Assembly (NCBI GenBank): GCA_944548615.1
Contig: OX155978.1
Coordinates: 4,257,588 to 4,321,587, forward strand
Direction: 5' to 3'
Length of the DNA stretch: 64,000 nucleotides
DNA from: Micropterix aruncella
Taxonomy: Eukaryota > Arthropoda > Insecta > Lepidoptera > Micropterigidae
Positions within the stretch are counted from its first letter, which is position 1; each line of letters starts with the position of its first letter. Position numbers and translations under genes: made by a program. Below the pieces are notes generated by a model. The model made no database searches. It saw only the letters and a program-made list of their open reading frames with translations, and was not told the origin of the DNA. Of this stretch, positions 1 through 24,929 are shown one piece after another.

Positions 1-22
1 AAAAATGTTTTAAGTTTTTCTG

Positions 23-42
23 TTAGGTTAGGTTAGGTTAGG
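23..42 (+). repeat. Interstitial telomere-type (TTAGG)4
   Basis: There are four perfect TTAGG units. A second run of four is at 148-167; complementary CCTAA runs are at 818-832 (three units) and 939-958 (four units). TTAGG is the usual insect telomere repeat. Here it is part of a dispersed repeat, so it marks the repeat family and not a chromosome end. Confidence 0.8.
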
Positions 43-395
43 TTTTTCTTTCCCTAAAATCGAAGTGACATTAATTACCGGCATCCTTGTAGTGGATGAT
101 TCAGTACATCAAACTAAACATTAAAAAAAATGTTTTAAGTTTTTCTGTTAGGTTAGGTTAGGTTAGGTTTTTCTTTCCCTAAAATCGAAAGTTGATTGCT
201 GTGATCCGCGATGGAGAGGACACTCAAAGAAGTGGACTGGTTTCCCTACCCTGACATATGAAAACGCGGCTTTTGTCGATTTCTACTCTGGTAACACTAA
301 ATTTTAAATACGATGTTTTGCTTCTAACTTCATTTTCTGCAAAAATGCCGTCTGCAAAAATGCCGACCCTCGAAACGTCAGTTTGACATTTGCAA

Positions 396-490
396 AACTG
401 CCTTCTGCAAGATTGCCTTCTACAAAACTGCCGCCTGCAAGAATGCCGTCTGCAAGATTGCCGTCTGCAAATCTGCCTTCTGCAAGTTTG
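396..490 (+). repeat. 15-bp tandem units with internal palindrome
   Basis: About six units of consensus GCAAGATTGCCTTCT are present, each with a GCAANNTTGC-type inverted core. An inverted block lies at 705-805, with looser units at 985-1025 and 1327-1415. Because the unit is 15 bp, it reads as a five-residue repeat on either strand. No start context or domain supports a real protein. Confidence 0.7.
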
Positions 491-1565
491 ATGGGACCCT
501 ATCTCTATCTAATTTATTTATATTTCTGAATCTTTATGTAAATATTGAAAATATATTTTATTTTTATTTAATAATAGGTACATGTTGTTTCATTGCCTAA
601 AATGGTTATTATGAATTTAAATTAAGGTAATATTTAATATTAAAAACAAAACATAATAATTTCGGTAAATGGCAACATTTTGCATTTGTTGTTTGGAGTC
701 CCATCAAACTTGCAGAAGGCAAATTTGCAGACGGCAATCTTGCAGACGGCATTCTTGCAGGCGGCAGTTTTGCAGAAGGCAATCTTGCAGAAGGCAGTTT
801 TGCAAATGTCAAAATGACCTAACCTAACCTAACAGAAAAACTTAAAACATTTTTTTTAATGTTTAGTTTGATGTATAAAAGTCATCCACTACAAGGATGC
901 CGGTAATTAATGTCACTTCGATTTTAGGGAAAGAAAAACCTAACCTAACCTAACCTAACAGAAAAACTTAAAAACTGTACTGAAGGTTGCCGCCTGCAAG
1001 GTTGCCGCCTGCAAGGTTGCCTCCTTCTTCTTCTTCTTCTTGTTGTTTTCTGGCAATCACCGATAGTCGGTGCTTTTCTGCCAAGTCGTTTTCGGAGGGC
1101 ATCTATGTTAGTTTCACATGCACAGTTACATGTATAAGACGGCACAATACTGAAACAAGGGATACTAATTTATAAAAATGTAGGTACATATAGCATAAAA
1201 CATGGTTATTGAGGATGATACAAACAAGGAAAGGGTGTGAAATAAGCTATTACACTATACAGAAATATTATTAAGGGAAATAAATTTACATATTACTTTA
1301 TAAATTTTGGGAGAGTTGAGGGATAACAGGTTGCCTCCTGCAAATCTGCCCTCAACAAATTTGGAACTGTCAAAAGTGACATTTGTGCAAAATTGCCGCA
1401 TGCAAAACTGGCGCCCCCCGTTGTTTCCTTTCAAAAGTAGAATCCGCTGTCATTGTCACGCGTCAAAACAAAAATATTTTCGTTTTTTTTTGTGTCGTAA
1501 TCTAATCGTTTGCTTATTTGTCAGAATTGAGTGCGCGAGCTATTGCAGTGATATAATAAATAAAA

Positions 1566-15207
<13,642 letters not shown>

Positions 15208-15896
15208 CTATTTTTCTGCCGAAGTGTGTAAAAAAATATCAGACAAGAAAATATACTACTTTAAATATTATAATTATTATTTTTAATAATAATAATAAAC
15301 ATCAATCAAAATGAGCTTATGTGGCCGTATTAGTCTGTTCACACTCGATGAAACTTCCCAGTCTGTTTTTAAAAATATTAATGTTTTTAACATACACAAC
15401 ACTGTTTGGAAGTTTGTTCCAATCATCAACAACTCTGTTGGTTTCATCAAGAAACTTGTCCGCAATAGCTTAAAGTCGTTCGCTCGGAGATGCATGTCCT
15501 TATGGTGCTCCTAAACGGGCCACATTTTTGCTGCAATATGTGGCTGTAATATAGTTGCAGGCAACATTGCTAGCAATACCAACCATACTATGCAATATAC
15601 GGAAATATTATTATTATGTCCCGGCCATATAGGCACACATTTTCGTATGGCCGAAGTATTGCTGGACGATCGCTTCGCTATCGAAAATACTGCAATATTG
15701 CCCGACCAGCTTTATTGCTGTTTTGTTTCGCGCCGTAAGTGCGTCCCTTTCTGATGCGAGGCACGAGGCACAAATTGAAGATGTCTGCACTTCCAGACAT
15801 CTTCAATTTGTATTCATATCATCTGATAATTATTTTTTTTGATCTAAAAGATTTTTATCTATTCTGATATTTAAAATTACGTAAAATAATCCTATA
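15208..15896. other. STX17 3' flank with hairpin
   Basis: No gene seen. AATAATAATAA near 15285 could serve as a polyadenylation region. A perfect 17-bp inverted repeat (ACAAATTGAAGATGTCT) with an 8-base loop lies at 15771-15812. Confidence 0.5.
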
Positions 15897-16690
15897 GCTA
15901 TGCCAAGGATAGTTCATGTCCCCTTTGTAGCAACACCTCTTGCACAGCTAGACATATTCTAGCTGGCTGCAAGGTGGCCTTGGATCAAGGACGGTACACT
16001 TACCGCCACGACAAAGTCCTTGCTGTTATTCGCGAGGTACTTAGCCTCTCAGTGGCTCGTGCCAACAAGGGATCCACAGTATCCTCCAAACCCCCAATAC
16101 AGTTTGTGCGGGTTGGCTCTAAAGGCAAAAAACATCTCACTGCAAAACCTTTCTCAATAATCGAGAAAGCATCAAATTGGATTCTGGAGGTCGATTCGGT
16201 CTCTAAGCAGTATAAATTCCCTGAAAGTCTCAGATGCACAGCCCTCCGTCCAGATATAACTCTTTACTCTCTATCTCGGAAGGTGGCTCTTATCGTAGAA
16301 TTAACTGTTCCATGGGAATCAAATATCCCAAAAGACCACGAGTACAAATTAAATAAATACCATGATCTCGCAAATGCCATCACCCGGAACGGCTTCACTG
16401 TTCACCTTCACGCGGTGGAAGTTGGCGCTCGTGGCCTGCCAGCTAAATCTTTGTTTCACCTTTTTAAAGATCTTGGTTCTCCAGGAAAATAATCAACTCC
16501 TTTCTAGAACAATTATCTAAAACCGCGATTTCCGCATCTCAAATTCTATGGCTTCGAAGGGGGAGTGAATGGGCGGTAAGGTGAACGCTCACATGTGGCA
16601 AGACAGCTATCCTAAACCTACCACAGCCGGTCGTTAGTCCGGAATCCGCCGTTCACCTCCCAGAAGTGTAATAATTATATATGATGGGCC
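15897..16690 (+). mobile_element. R2-like LINE 3' fragment
   Basis: Encodes the C-terminal part of a LINE ORF: zinc-knuckle remnant (CPLCSNTSCTARHILAGC), then a restriction-like endonuclease core with RPDITLYS and LIVELTVPWE, ending near 16491. The 3' UTR with CACATGTGGCAAGACAGCT follows. The RPD...ELT pattern fits the PD-(D/E)XK nuclease of R2/R4/Hero-type LINEs. Strongly 5'-truncated. Confidence 0.8.
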
Positions 16691-17428
16691 CATGTAGAGA
16701 CCCTTGGCAGTTTAAATCTCGGGGCGGCCACATTTGCAAATCTTGGGCCCCCTGGACTGCTCTAAATGCTAATAACGCTATATCATAGCAAAGACGCATG
16801 CATATAAATGAGATAGGATCATACGATGTAAACATAATTGTGTAAGATTTGTACAGGCAAAGTGGGCTGGCAACATTCTGATGATGATATAGTGTAGAAG
16901 AGACAGGTATATAAACAAAACACGGTCGCACTGTCAAAGTGGGCTATTAATAATTTCTGACAAGCACAGATATGTTTATATGTGCATAGTGGAGATAAAC
17001 CAAATACAATCCCACAGACTAGCAGCGGCAAACTGTCGATGATTTATTATAATTATCAATAAATTTCATTTTCAATCAAATCAAATCAAATATCAATAAT
17101 CAAATAAATCAAATAATAAAATCAAATTCGAATCAATCAAAATCAAAGACCATCTCAAATCGACAAAACTGTGTGGTATACTAAGTCCAATTGCGTTTCT
17201 ATTGTGTTAAAATTAAGTCGCTTTAAAAATAAGTAGGATTAGTGCGTGCATTAAAATAATAGCTATCGCGTTTCTGTCAGATTTAACACACGTAACAAAA
17301 TATACAACTACGTTCTGTGTCTATGGTAATGTACTAAAAAGCTGGCAACCCAGGTTTTTTTTAAACGTCAAAATCGGCGCTCTGAATCCATTTTTCGCGC
17401 GCGGCTGGCTAGCAGTGTTGCCAACTTA

Positions 17429-17738
17429 AGGATGATTCATGCTACACCGGGCCAGGGCTGGGCCGGGTAGCGGCCGGGACACGGTCAGATATCTATAGTA
17501 TACTTTTGTATGAAGCAATTCATGCTTGGCCGTGCTCCGGCCGTGACTGGCCGTGCCACGACCGGAGCACGGCGTCGAAATGGCGATGGATATTGTTTTC
17601 CCGGCTCGACTATTATTTTCTCCAGGCTGGATGTACACTCCATCTTCTTTTATTAGTTTCAGTTCGTCTTTCCAATACTTCGTCATCAATGGCAATTGCA
17701 ATAGCTGCCAACTCAAGTTGTGATAATTGCAAGAGAGG

Positions 17739-17812
<74 letters not shown>

Positions 17813-18047
17813 GGGAGAGAGACAGGGAGAAGGAATAACACATCAATCAAGCGAAAATTAGAAAATACAATTTTTGATTATCGCCAATCGAAATAGATGT
17901 TCACAACACTAGTTATCGCGGACAAGGCCGTGGGATAAATAAACTCGGAAACAGCCCGGTGTAGCATGAATGACTGGCCCGGCCGGAGCACGGTGGAAAC
18001 GAGTCGGCCGGGGCCCGGCCCTGGCCCAGTGTAGCATGAATCATCCT
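17429..18047. mobile_element. PIF/Harbinger-like MITE (619 bp)
   Basis: Inverted ends start AGGATGATTCATGCTACAC and match for about 38 bp, including GGGCCAGGGC. A 3-bp TTA duplication flanks it (17426-17428, 18048-18050), as for PIF/Harbinger. The interior has GC-rich palindromic blocks and an (AG)n run. It lies 16 bp inside the hAT end. Confidence 0.8.
17741..17825 (+). repeat. (AG)n microsatellite
   Basis: About 80 bp of GA repeat with a few GGGA interruptions, inside the MITE. Confidence 0.95.
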
Positions 18048-18818
18048 TTAGGCGATATATCGCCATTTAGGCCCTCGAATGGATTATCAGCGACTGAAAA
18101 ATACCAAAAATCGCCTGTCGCCGATTTGGGCTACACCAATTGTTCGATTTTAATATGGACGGCGAGGACGATTTTGTTTATTTCCAACATAATGACGCCG
18201 AACATATAAGCAACTTGTAGGGTTTTTAAAATCAATAAATTTGCCATGTGTTAAACATAAGTTGGAGTGGTTTAGTTTAATATTTTTGTAAGTATGTAAT
18301 TGCTTTTTGTAAACTTTCTGTGTAAAAGTTTAAAGTAAATAAGGAAATATTGTTATATATTTCTTAATGTAATTATGATAGGTTTTTAGTCATTTTACAT
18401 TCTACATTTATGTATGGTTCGTGGTATCATGTTCACAAATATATTAGTTTTATGCAAACTGGTAATCTTGGCACCTAGGTAATTTGTTTTAATTTATCAT
18501 ACATCTTATTCCATTGTATTTTATGTAATAAGCTTGATATTTTTTTCTAAAAAACATCTGTAACTGCTTACAATGATTTTAATTATTTTATTTAAACCAT
18601 CCTTTTCATTGGCAAAAAAAATTGAACTCGTTTTTCCACAAAATTGTCGAAATCGGGTAGATTGGTGTATATTCGTGGGCTTTAGATTTTAAATTTAAAT
18701 TTCGAAATTTAAATTCTAAGTGTCAACATATTTGAAAATTTTCTCACCTCTAATTAATAATTAAATAATAAATTTATATGAATACAGTGCAATTCCACAG
18801 TCTGGATTCACTCGCGGT

Positions 18819-19655
18819 TAACACGGGACGCGTCCCGAAGGATCTTATCGGTCCGAGTTTACATTAAATATTCAACCAGCATGTCTATGGACAAAGTCGA
18901 CCATCGAAAACAAGCGAGCTGTCGTTACTGGCTGGGGGCAGATCGACTTTGCTGAAGATACATCGGACGACGTACTGAAGGTGGTGGTGGATTTGATTGA
19001 CCAGCCGACCTGTCGAAGTCTATATGCAAAGACTCTCAGAAAGAGGTTACCACAAGGTATAACGGACGATCAATTGTGCGCTGGAAGCTTAGAAGGAGGA
19101 CGAGACTCTTGTGGAGGCGATAGTGGTGGACCTCTGCAAGTGACGATAGCTGACAACCAATGCCTCTTCAACATAATCGCCGTTACCAGTATTGGAAAGA
19201 GCCCTTGCGGAAGTGCCAAGGGACCTGGCATATACACTGCCGTGAAGAGTCATGTGAAATAAATGGCGTTTTAGGAGTATGTCTACCGCCGAAAAATTGT
19301 CCAAAAACTGACAGGGATTTGCCAAAAAGGAAACTATCACAATTTTGTATAATGTCGGAACAAGAGGCTGTATGCTGTATTCAACACAGCCCCATGAGCA
19401 ACAACACGAGATCATCAAAAAACCAGGATAAATCCAATAATGCATCTTCTACATCACCGCCTACTACAACAACTACCAATAATTCACCGGTCATCTCTAC
19501 AATAGCTCCAGAAAAACCTTAAACATCGCCACAAGCCTTATTACCAAATTCATAAATGACAGTGTGGAAAAACGAACTAAATCCGAAAAAAATAGCTGCA
19601 ATATTGAGTACAAATTTAACAATGACAGCCATTGCTGTATTGGCGATTAATTAAT
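18819..19655 (+). pseudogene. CLIP-domain serine protease fragment, domain order permuted
   Basis: 18819-19262 encodes the C-terminal half of a chymotrypsin-fold (S1) domain: FTLNIQPACLW, AVVTGWGQ, the catalytic-serine motif GDSGGPL and GIYTAVKSHVK, then a stop where the family would continue with W-I. The His and Asp catalytic segments are absent. In another frame, overlapping the end, 19238-19522 encodes a complete CLIP domain with six cysteines (SCEINGVLGVC, NCPKTD, FCIMSEQ, AVCCI) and a Thr/Asn/Pro-rich linker. In intact insect clip proteases the CLIP domain precedes the protease domain, so the order is reversed. A cysteine-bearing piece (SCNIEYKF, HCCIGD) follows in another frame at about 19560-19650. 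Such proteases act in haemolymph cascades; this copy cannot. Confidence 0.8.
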
Positions 19656-20641
19656 TAATTTTATTTTATCTGCATCCAAACTTTTCTCTGGTCGTAACGG
19701 TCTCCGTTCCATCGGGTTCAGAAGAGGGAGGAAGAGAGAGTGCACCCGTGGTCGCGCACCCACCTGTGCACTATAATATAGCCTGCGCACTTGACTGCTT
19801 GCGAACAATGGACTCTGAGAAGACTAAAGAAGTCACTAGAATCTACAATGCAGTCGCTATGGCCGAACACGGCTAGAAGGATGGATATATATTCGTGGGC
19901 TTGCAACCATCTTTGTCATTCACTTTGTCGCTCCAAAATAGGGATTCCACCAATTAGTATTTTTTTATTGCCTTACCATACCAAGGTACTTGTCATTTTC
20001 GAAGTGGCGATTTTTTAGGTGACGATTTTTGCAAAACAACTACTTTAGGCTATCTTTTCTGGTGCCATCGGCGACTATTCATGAGCAACACTTGGCAACA
20101 CTGCTGGCTAGCAGGTTTTTTTTGGCATTTCTTTTGATCCGAATGATCTCTGATGTGGCGGTGTTCCAACCTCCTTCTCGTACTAAAAGACAACATATAA
20201 TTTACAGGTTATGACGGAAGACAAATTTTGTTCGAAATCGAAAAGTATAATACACTTAAGTACGTACCGTTGTCGTTATTCAATCGATCTCCTTTGTAAT
20301 ATCCCAATATACTAGAACATTTCAACAGTAACAGCAAAAACGGCAAATTCGTACCTAAAAACGAAAGTGTCACCCACTAGGTCGCACCGAAAACGCGTGT
20401 TTTAAAATTTTCATGTTGAAGTCGTTTCTTATTTGGATATCTGTCAAATTTTTGAGAAACGGAATAGTGATTCTGCGAGAATGAAATAAATTTAATACAA
20501 AATGCGTTAAACACGGTAGCATCAAAATCTGACCGATGAATCGCAATACCAACGTGACCTAAAATTTTTATTACGAATTTTGTAAGAAATTTAATGCATT
20601 TTTTTACTTTATTTTAAACCGCCGAAGAAACGCAATTGGAC

Positions 20642-21209
20642 CCACTGTCATGTGGCACTGACCATGTTCGTTTTGTTCTTTTACATTTCCTTTCTTTTGG
20701 ACATAAATAGCATAGAGTTTAATAGCATACAGCAGTAGTTGAAGAGTCTTATTCAAGAATGGATTTCTCAAAGATTGTATTTAATCTACAAAGGGTAGAA
20801 AAAACCAAATCTGATATTTTTTGAACACACCTCGGAAATATTTCTCCTTTTTTTTACTGTTGACCTCCACTGCTAAGATAGCAGAATCGATATTTTGTGT
20901 TTTTTATATAATAGCAATAATTAAACACTGCTTCCAAAGCATCAGACAAACAAAGCATCGCGTAATAAATACATATAACTATGTAATTTAGTTTGTAATA
21001 TTTGTACAAATTGATTGAGAGCTGTTGTTTTGCTGGCAAAACTGTGATTGTTGTTTTATTTATAATTTTATATTGTAATAAAACGCTTGAAATTCGTTAC
21101 ATTCTTGTTTTTTAATGTAATTGTCAATGTAACTCGTCGTACGCCGTCCGCTATATAAATTATTTTCCTATAGGATTTAAATATACAGGGTGAGTTTTAA
21201 TTAACCGGT
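20642..21209. other. Non-coding stretch
   Basis: AT-rich; no ORF or element recognised. The last 25 bp (CAGGGTGAGTTTTAATTAAC) look like the start of a dispersed repeat into which the next LINE inserted. Confidence 0.5.
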
Positions 21210-21221
21210 ATCCTTGAAGTG

Positions 21222-23448
21222 ACTTTACAGTGGAACTGCCGCCCAGAGACGACTGGCTAAAAAGCCAACTGCAATGGGAGGCCGGTAGCCTTAAATGGCA
21301 TACTGATGGGTCCAAATCGGGACTCGACGTGGGCTGTGGTATATATGGAGAGCGACCAAACTTCGAAAGAAGTGTAAACTTGGGGAAATACGCCTCCATA
21401 TTCCAAGCGGAGGTATACGCCATTATTGAATGTCCGGATATCAACCTCCATAAGAACTACTCCAACCACCGTATCTATATCCACTCGGATAGCAAAGCAG
21501 CTCTTATGGCACTAGCCTCGAATACCATTAATTCAAAGCTAGTGCAAAACTGCATATCACTACTGAATTCCCTGGGCGAAAAGAACGGGGTAATTCTAAG
21601 ATGGGTTCCCGGCCATACAGGAATCGAGGGAAATGAAAAAGTCGACGAATCTTTGCGCTCCGCGGAGTGAGTCGGGCCGACTGGGGAATTCGTTTCCCGG
21701 CGGTCATGACTATCTATAAGGGCGTCTTCGTCCCGCGTGCGACTTATGCCGCACGCGCTTGGACGGAGTCTGCTGTTCCTGAGGCGACGCGTGTCGCGCT
21801 GCTGCGCGGACAGCGCATCCCTCTCGTGGCCCTGACCGGGGCGTACAGAACGACGTCCACTCTTGCGTTACCCGTCATCGCTGGCGTTCTGCCGATTGAC
21901 CTGGAGATTCTGGAGCGTGCGGCGTTGTCGCGGTACCGCCGGGGCGAGCCGGTAGTCCTTCATGGCCTGTCGATCGACCCGGTGGCGCACCGAGCTGGGG
22001 AGTTTGCCCGCCTGATTCGGGTGGAGTCCTTGCGTGTCTGGCAGGCTAGATGGGACGCCGGGGGTACGGGCCGCCTCACCCATTGCTTTTTCCCGTCCGT
22101 CGCAGTGCGGATGGCAAATTCGTTTCTGCGGTTCGACCACCATACCACGCAGCTGGTTGGGGGCCACGGAGAGTTCAGAGCCAAACTATTTGACTTTGGA
22201 CTTGCCGATGACCCCCGATGCGCCTGTGGGTATGGTCGCCAAACTGCGGAACACGTAATTTGGTCTTGCCCAATTCTAGCGGCTGCACGGGAGAAATTGA
22301 TGGATGCAGTGGGCGCGTGCGTTGGGCGCTCTCCGATTTGGTACCCGGATCTGGTCAGTTGTAGGAGCTGCTTCCAGTCGTTTGGCGAGCTTGTGGAGCA
22401 CTGGGTGGCTTCTTGGGAAAGCATGAGGCCTCGGGATACCCCCCAGGGGGTACCCTCTTCCTTGGTGGCGTGATTCGGCGGCTACTTCCAGCCCGAAGTG
22501 CCCGTCTTTGTGTCCGTCTCTTTACCGCCCCGAAGGGCGTTTCGTTCTTTGCAGGATCCAGGGATTCCTCCCCCCCGTGGCTGCTCCGAGACCTGCCCAC
22601 GGACCGTGCGCCTCCACCATCATCGTTTCTGGAGCGTCCTCTACCCCGCTTACCGGCCCTAAATTTGTTATTTGTTGTTTTATTTTTTTTTTATTTTGTG
22701 ATTATGGTAAATTTAGTATTATTTTTGTAAATTTTTACTTTGTAAATTCTTTTATTATTATAAATAAATGGGTTCTCGGGGCGGTACGGGGGGGGTGGTT
22801 TACCCTATTTCACCCCCTGCGCGTTCTACCCTTCTGGTACGCGCAGGGTTGTCGTAGCACGCCATCCCGGGCAGACAAGACGACCCTCGTCGTTATAACT
22901 GCCCGGGCGGTGGGCGGGGTTTGCTGCCCTCACCTATCGCCTTGAAACTCTAAACTGTGGCGTACCAAAAGGCCTTGCAAACCTAATGCTCAAACAAATG
23001 TGTTTAGAACAATCCGTCAACTACTGCTATAGCTAATTAAGGCTTACGACCGTAAGACGGTCTGTGAGGCCTTATCACTAAATAGGAACAATCTACGCAT
23101 ACTGGTGAGGGCGCTCACGGGGCATTGTGGCCTGAACAAACACATGTTCAACCTCAAGCTCAGAGACACAAAAATGTGCAGTTTCTGCCAAGGAGCAGAG
23201 GAAACTCCCCTGCACCTCATGTGCGAATGTGGCCCGCTGATGCGTAAAAGATACACCCACTTGGGTGGTCACTACCTCCAACCTGAGGAGGTAAACCAAT
23301 CTGGCGCCAAAAGCCTGCTGCAGTTCTTAAATGACACGAGGCTTAGCGCAGAACTATAGTAGGTGGCGAACACAATAGATCAGCAATGGTCGCAGTGTTA
23401 CAAGGCTCATAAAGACCTTAGGAAAACCCCACTCAACAAATAAAAAAA
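21222..23448 (+). mobile_element. RNase H-bearing LINE (LOA/I type), interrupted by R1
   Basis: Flanked by a 12-bp target duplication ATCCTTGAAGTG (21210-21221 and 23449-23460). 21230-21655 encodes an RNase H domain with its acidic residues in WHTDGSKSG, IFQAEVYAI, HSDSKAAL and VPGHTGIEGNEKVDE. After the R1 insertion, 22950-23360 encodes the C-terminal tail with the zinc motif CSFCQGAEETPLHLMCEC. A related fragment at 56.9-57.16 kb confirms the order. 5'-truncated. Confidence 0.85.
21655..22950 (+). mobile_element. R1-clade LINE 3' end nested in the LOA-type LINE
   Basis: The ORF 21667-22473 encodes the C-terminal region of an R1-type ORF2: SRADWGIRFPAVMTIYKGVF, PRATYAARAWTE and the zinc knuckle CACGYGRQTAEHVIWSCP. 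A 3' UTR with strong GC palindromes follows. Visibly more GC-rich than its neighbours. R1 elements are best known from 28S rDNA; this truncated copy is outside rDNA. Confidence 0.82.
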
Positions 23449-23460
23449 ATCCTTGAAGTG

Positions 23461-23615
23461 TGTGAATCAGTAAGAGCAAATAAGCAACTTTTAATAAAAA
23501 ATATTTTTTTTCCTGATATTGTGAATATTGTTTATTAGCGATATTTACCTACCGCTAGATGGCGCAGCGCGCTCAACGCTTGTCGAACATTCAAAAGTTA
23601 AATTATTCAAATTTA
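23461..23615 (+). repeat. Dispersed repeat C (GATGGCGC type)
   Basis: Continues the LINE target sequence: TGTGAATCAGTAAGAGC, AT-rich middle, then ACCGCTAGATGGCGCAGCG. An inverted relative lies at about 34850-35075 and a fragment at 39455-39490. Confidence 0.6.
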
Positions 23616-23689
23616 CTAAAAACAATTTTTTTTTTGATTTTTATACAGGCGAGTAAATTTATTCTGTTGTAAATCTATGTTCATATGGA

Positions 23690-24296
23690 CGACAGCCTCT
23701 CATGGCGGCCACATAGGTATTCGAGAAATGCGACGCAAACTCTTCGGCCGATTTCATTCGCTGAATAGGCTGAAAAATATCCTCCCGGAGGAGAGCAAAA
23801 TTACGATCTGTCAGTCTGCTTTCCTCCCCCTTCTGGATTATGGAGATGTCGCATTTCTCGACCTCACAGAGGAGTTATCCACCAAAGTTGAACGTCTCCA
23901 GAATGTTTGCATTCGGTATATCCATGGCCTCTCAGAAAATTTGACCACATCACGGAGTACAGAGAGAAGCTTCACTGGCTGTCGACCCGGGAGAAAAGAG
24001 ACATGCGAGTTCCCTGTATGCTTTTCAAGATCTTGGATGGCGTCGCTCCCAATTATCTTACCGGCAGATTTACTGCACTATCGGCTCATGGACGCCCTCT
24101 GAGATCAAAAGACAACTACTCTCTGTCCCTCGACTGCTACTCTCTATCCCTTAGTCACAGCAGTGACTTCTTCTCATTCTCTTTTACCGTGCATGGAGCC
24201 CGTCTTTGGAATGCTTCGCCGAAAAATGTGACAATCGCGCCAAGCATAACAACTTTTAAAAACAGACTCAAAGAGCATTTGAAATCTTCCAGATAA
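23690..24296 (+). mobile_element. LINE ORF2 C-terminal fragment
   Basis: Two overlapping frames (23677-24102, 23907-24296) give one C-terminal region with a frameshift near 23930: MRRKLFGRFHSLNRLKNILP, LPLLDYGDVAFLDL, LTGRFTALSAHGRPLRSKDN, GARLWNASP, RLKEHLKSS. Same family as the - strand copy at 3.3-5.0 kb. Confidence 0.8.
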
Positions 24297-24929
24297 ATTC
24301 CATTTCCCCTCCTTTTTAAACTTTAGCCTCCTTATAAGTGTTAGATTATTTTGATGTGGCAAACCTGTGCCAACCTATATATTTCTTTCTATCCTCTTTT
24401 ATTTTATTCGTCATACTCTTTGTTGCGGGAAGAAAAGATGATGTTGCGGACGGAAATGATGATGATGAACATCACAACAAAAATAGTTTCGACACGCCTA
24501 AAATTCCAACGCATCAATTCCCAAACATTTTTATTTATGGCACTAAGTGTACTAGACAAATAATACCCTTGCATCGGATTAGTTTCATTAAAAGGGTACG
24601 CTAATAGATATTTTTAACAACACGTGGAAATTTTACAAGCAATTTTACAAACTATTAAAATTTCGAAATAACATGCAAACTTGTAAACAACCCCTCGAAG
24701 GAGAACAAAGGATTTTTGACAAACAAACACAGTCACATGCATTAAGAGGGGCATCATAAATGCAGTCGCATGCATAAATCTCACCACAAAATGCACCACT
24801 TAAAAAAAGGTGGAGCCGACCGACGCAGACCGCTAATGCTTCCGGCCCTCGGAAAAGGTAAACACCCTCGAAAAACAGATACACACGTGTGACTCATGCA
24901 TAAAATTCGCCAACTTAAATATGGAAAGA
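24297..24929. other. Non-coding stretch
   Basis: Nothing recognisable; likely old LINE 3' sequence and intergenic DNA. Confidence 0.4.

Larger units (their letters stand above)
1..985. repeat. Foldback (inverted) repeat with TTAGG runs
   Basis: The left arm (1-490) and the right arm (about 705-985) are inverted copies. Both carry, in order, an A-rich start, a (TTAGG)n run, a unit containing CCGGCATCCTTGTAGTGG, a second TTAGG run and a block of 15-bp units, so the stretch can fold back on itself around the AT-rich centre near 490-700. The left arm has an extra segment at about 168-390 that the right arm lacks. No protein domain is visible. The left end is cut by the window edge. Foldback or Helitron-like origin is inference. 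Confidence 0.75.
17413..20103. mobile_element. hAT transposon with captured protease sequence (2.7 kb)
   Basis: The terminal repeat CAGTGTTGCCAA is matched at the right end by TTGGCAACACTG. An exact 8-bp target duplication, CTGGCTAG, lies at 17405-17412 and 20104-20111. No transposase is present, so it is non-autonomous. It contains a PIF-like MITE at 17429-18047 and host-type serine-protease sequence at about 18820-19655. Confidence 0.88.
17187..20641. mobile_element. Outer inverted-repeat element hosting the hAT
   Basis: GTCCAATTGCGTTTCT at 17187 is matched by its inverse at 20626-20641, with partial similarity for about 20 bases more (TTAAAATWAAGT). After removing the hAT (17413-20103) the remainder is about 760 bp. 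Class unknown; no clear target duplication seen. Confidence 0.45.

Noticed and set aside
1..170. Chromosome end (telomere)
   Set aside because: Only four TTAGG units per run, repeated inside a dispersed foldback element and followed by ordinary genes.
18981..19522. Functional serine protease gene
   Set aside because: Catalytic His and Asp parts are missing, there is a frame break, and the CLIP domain is on the wrong side.
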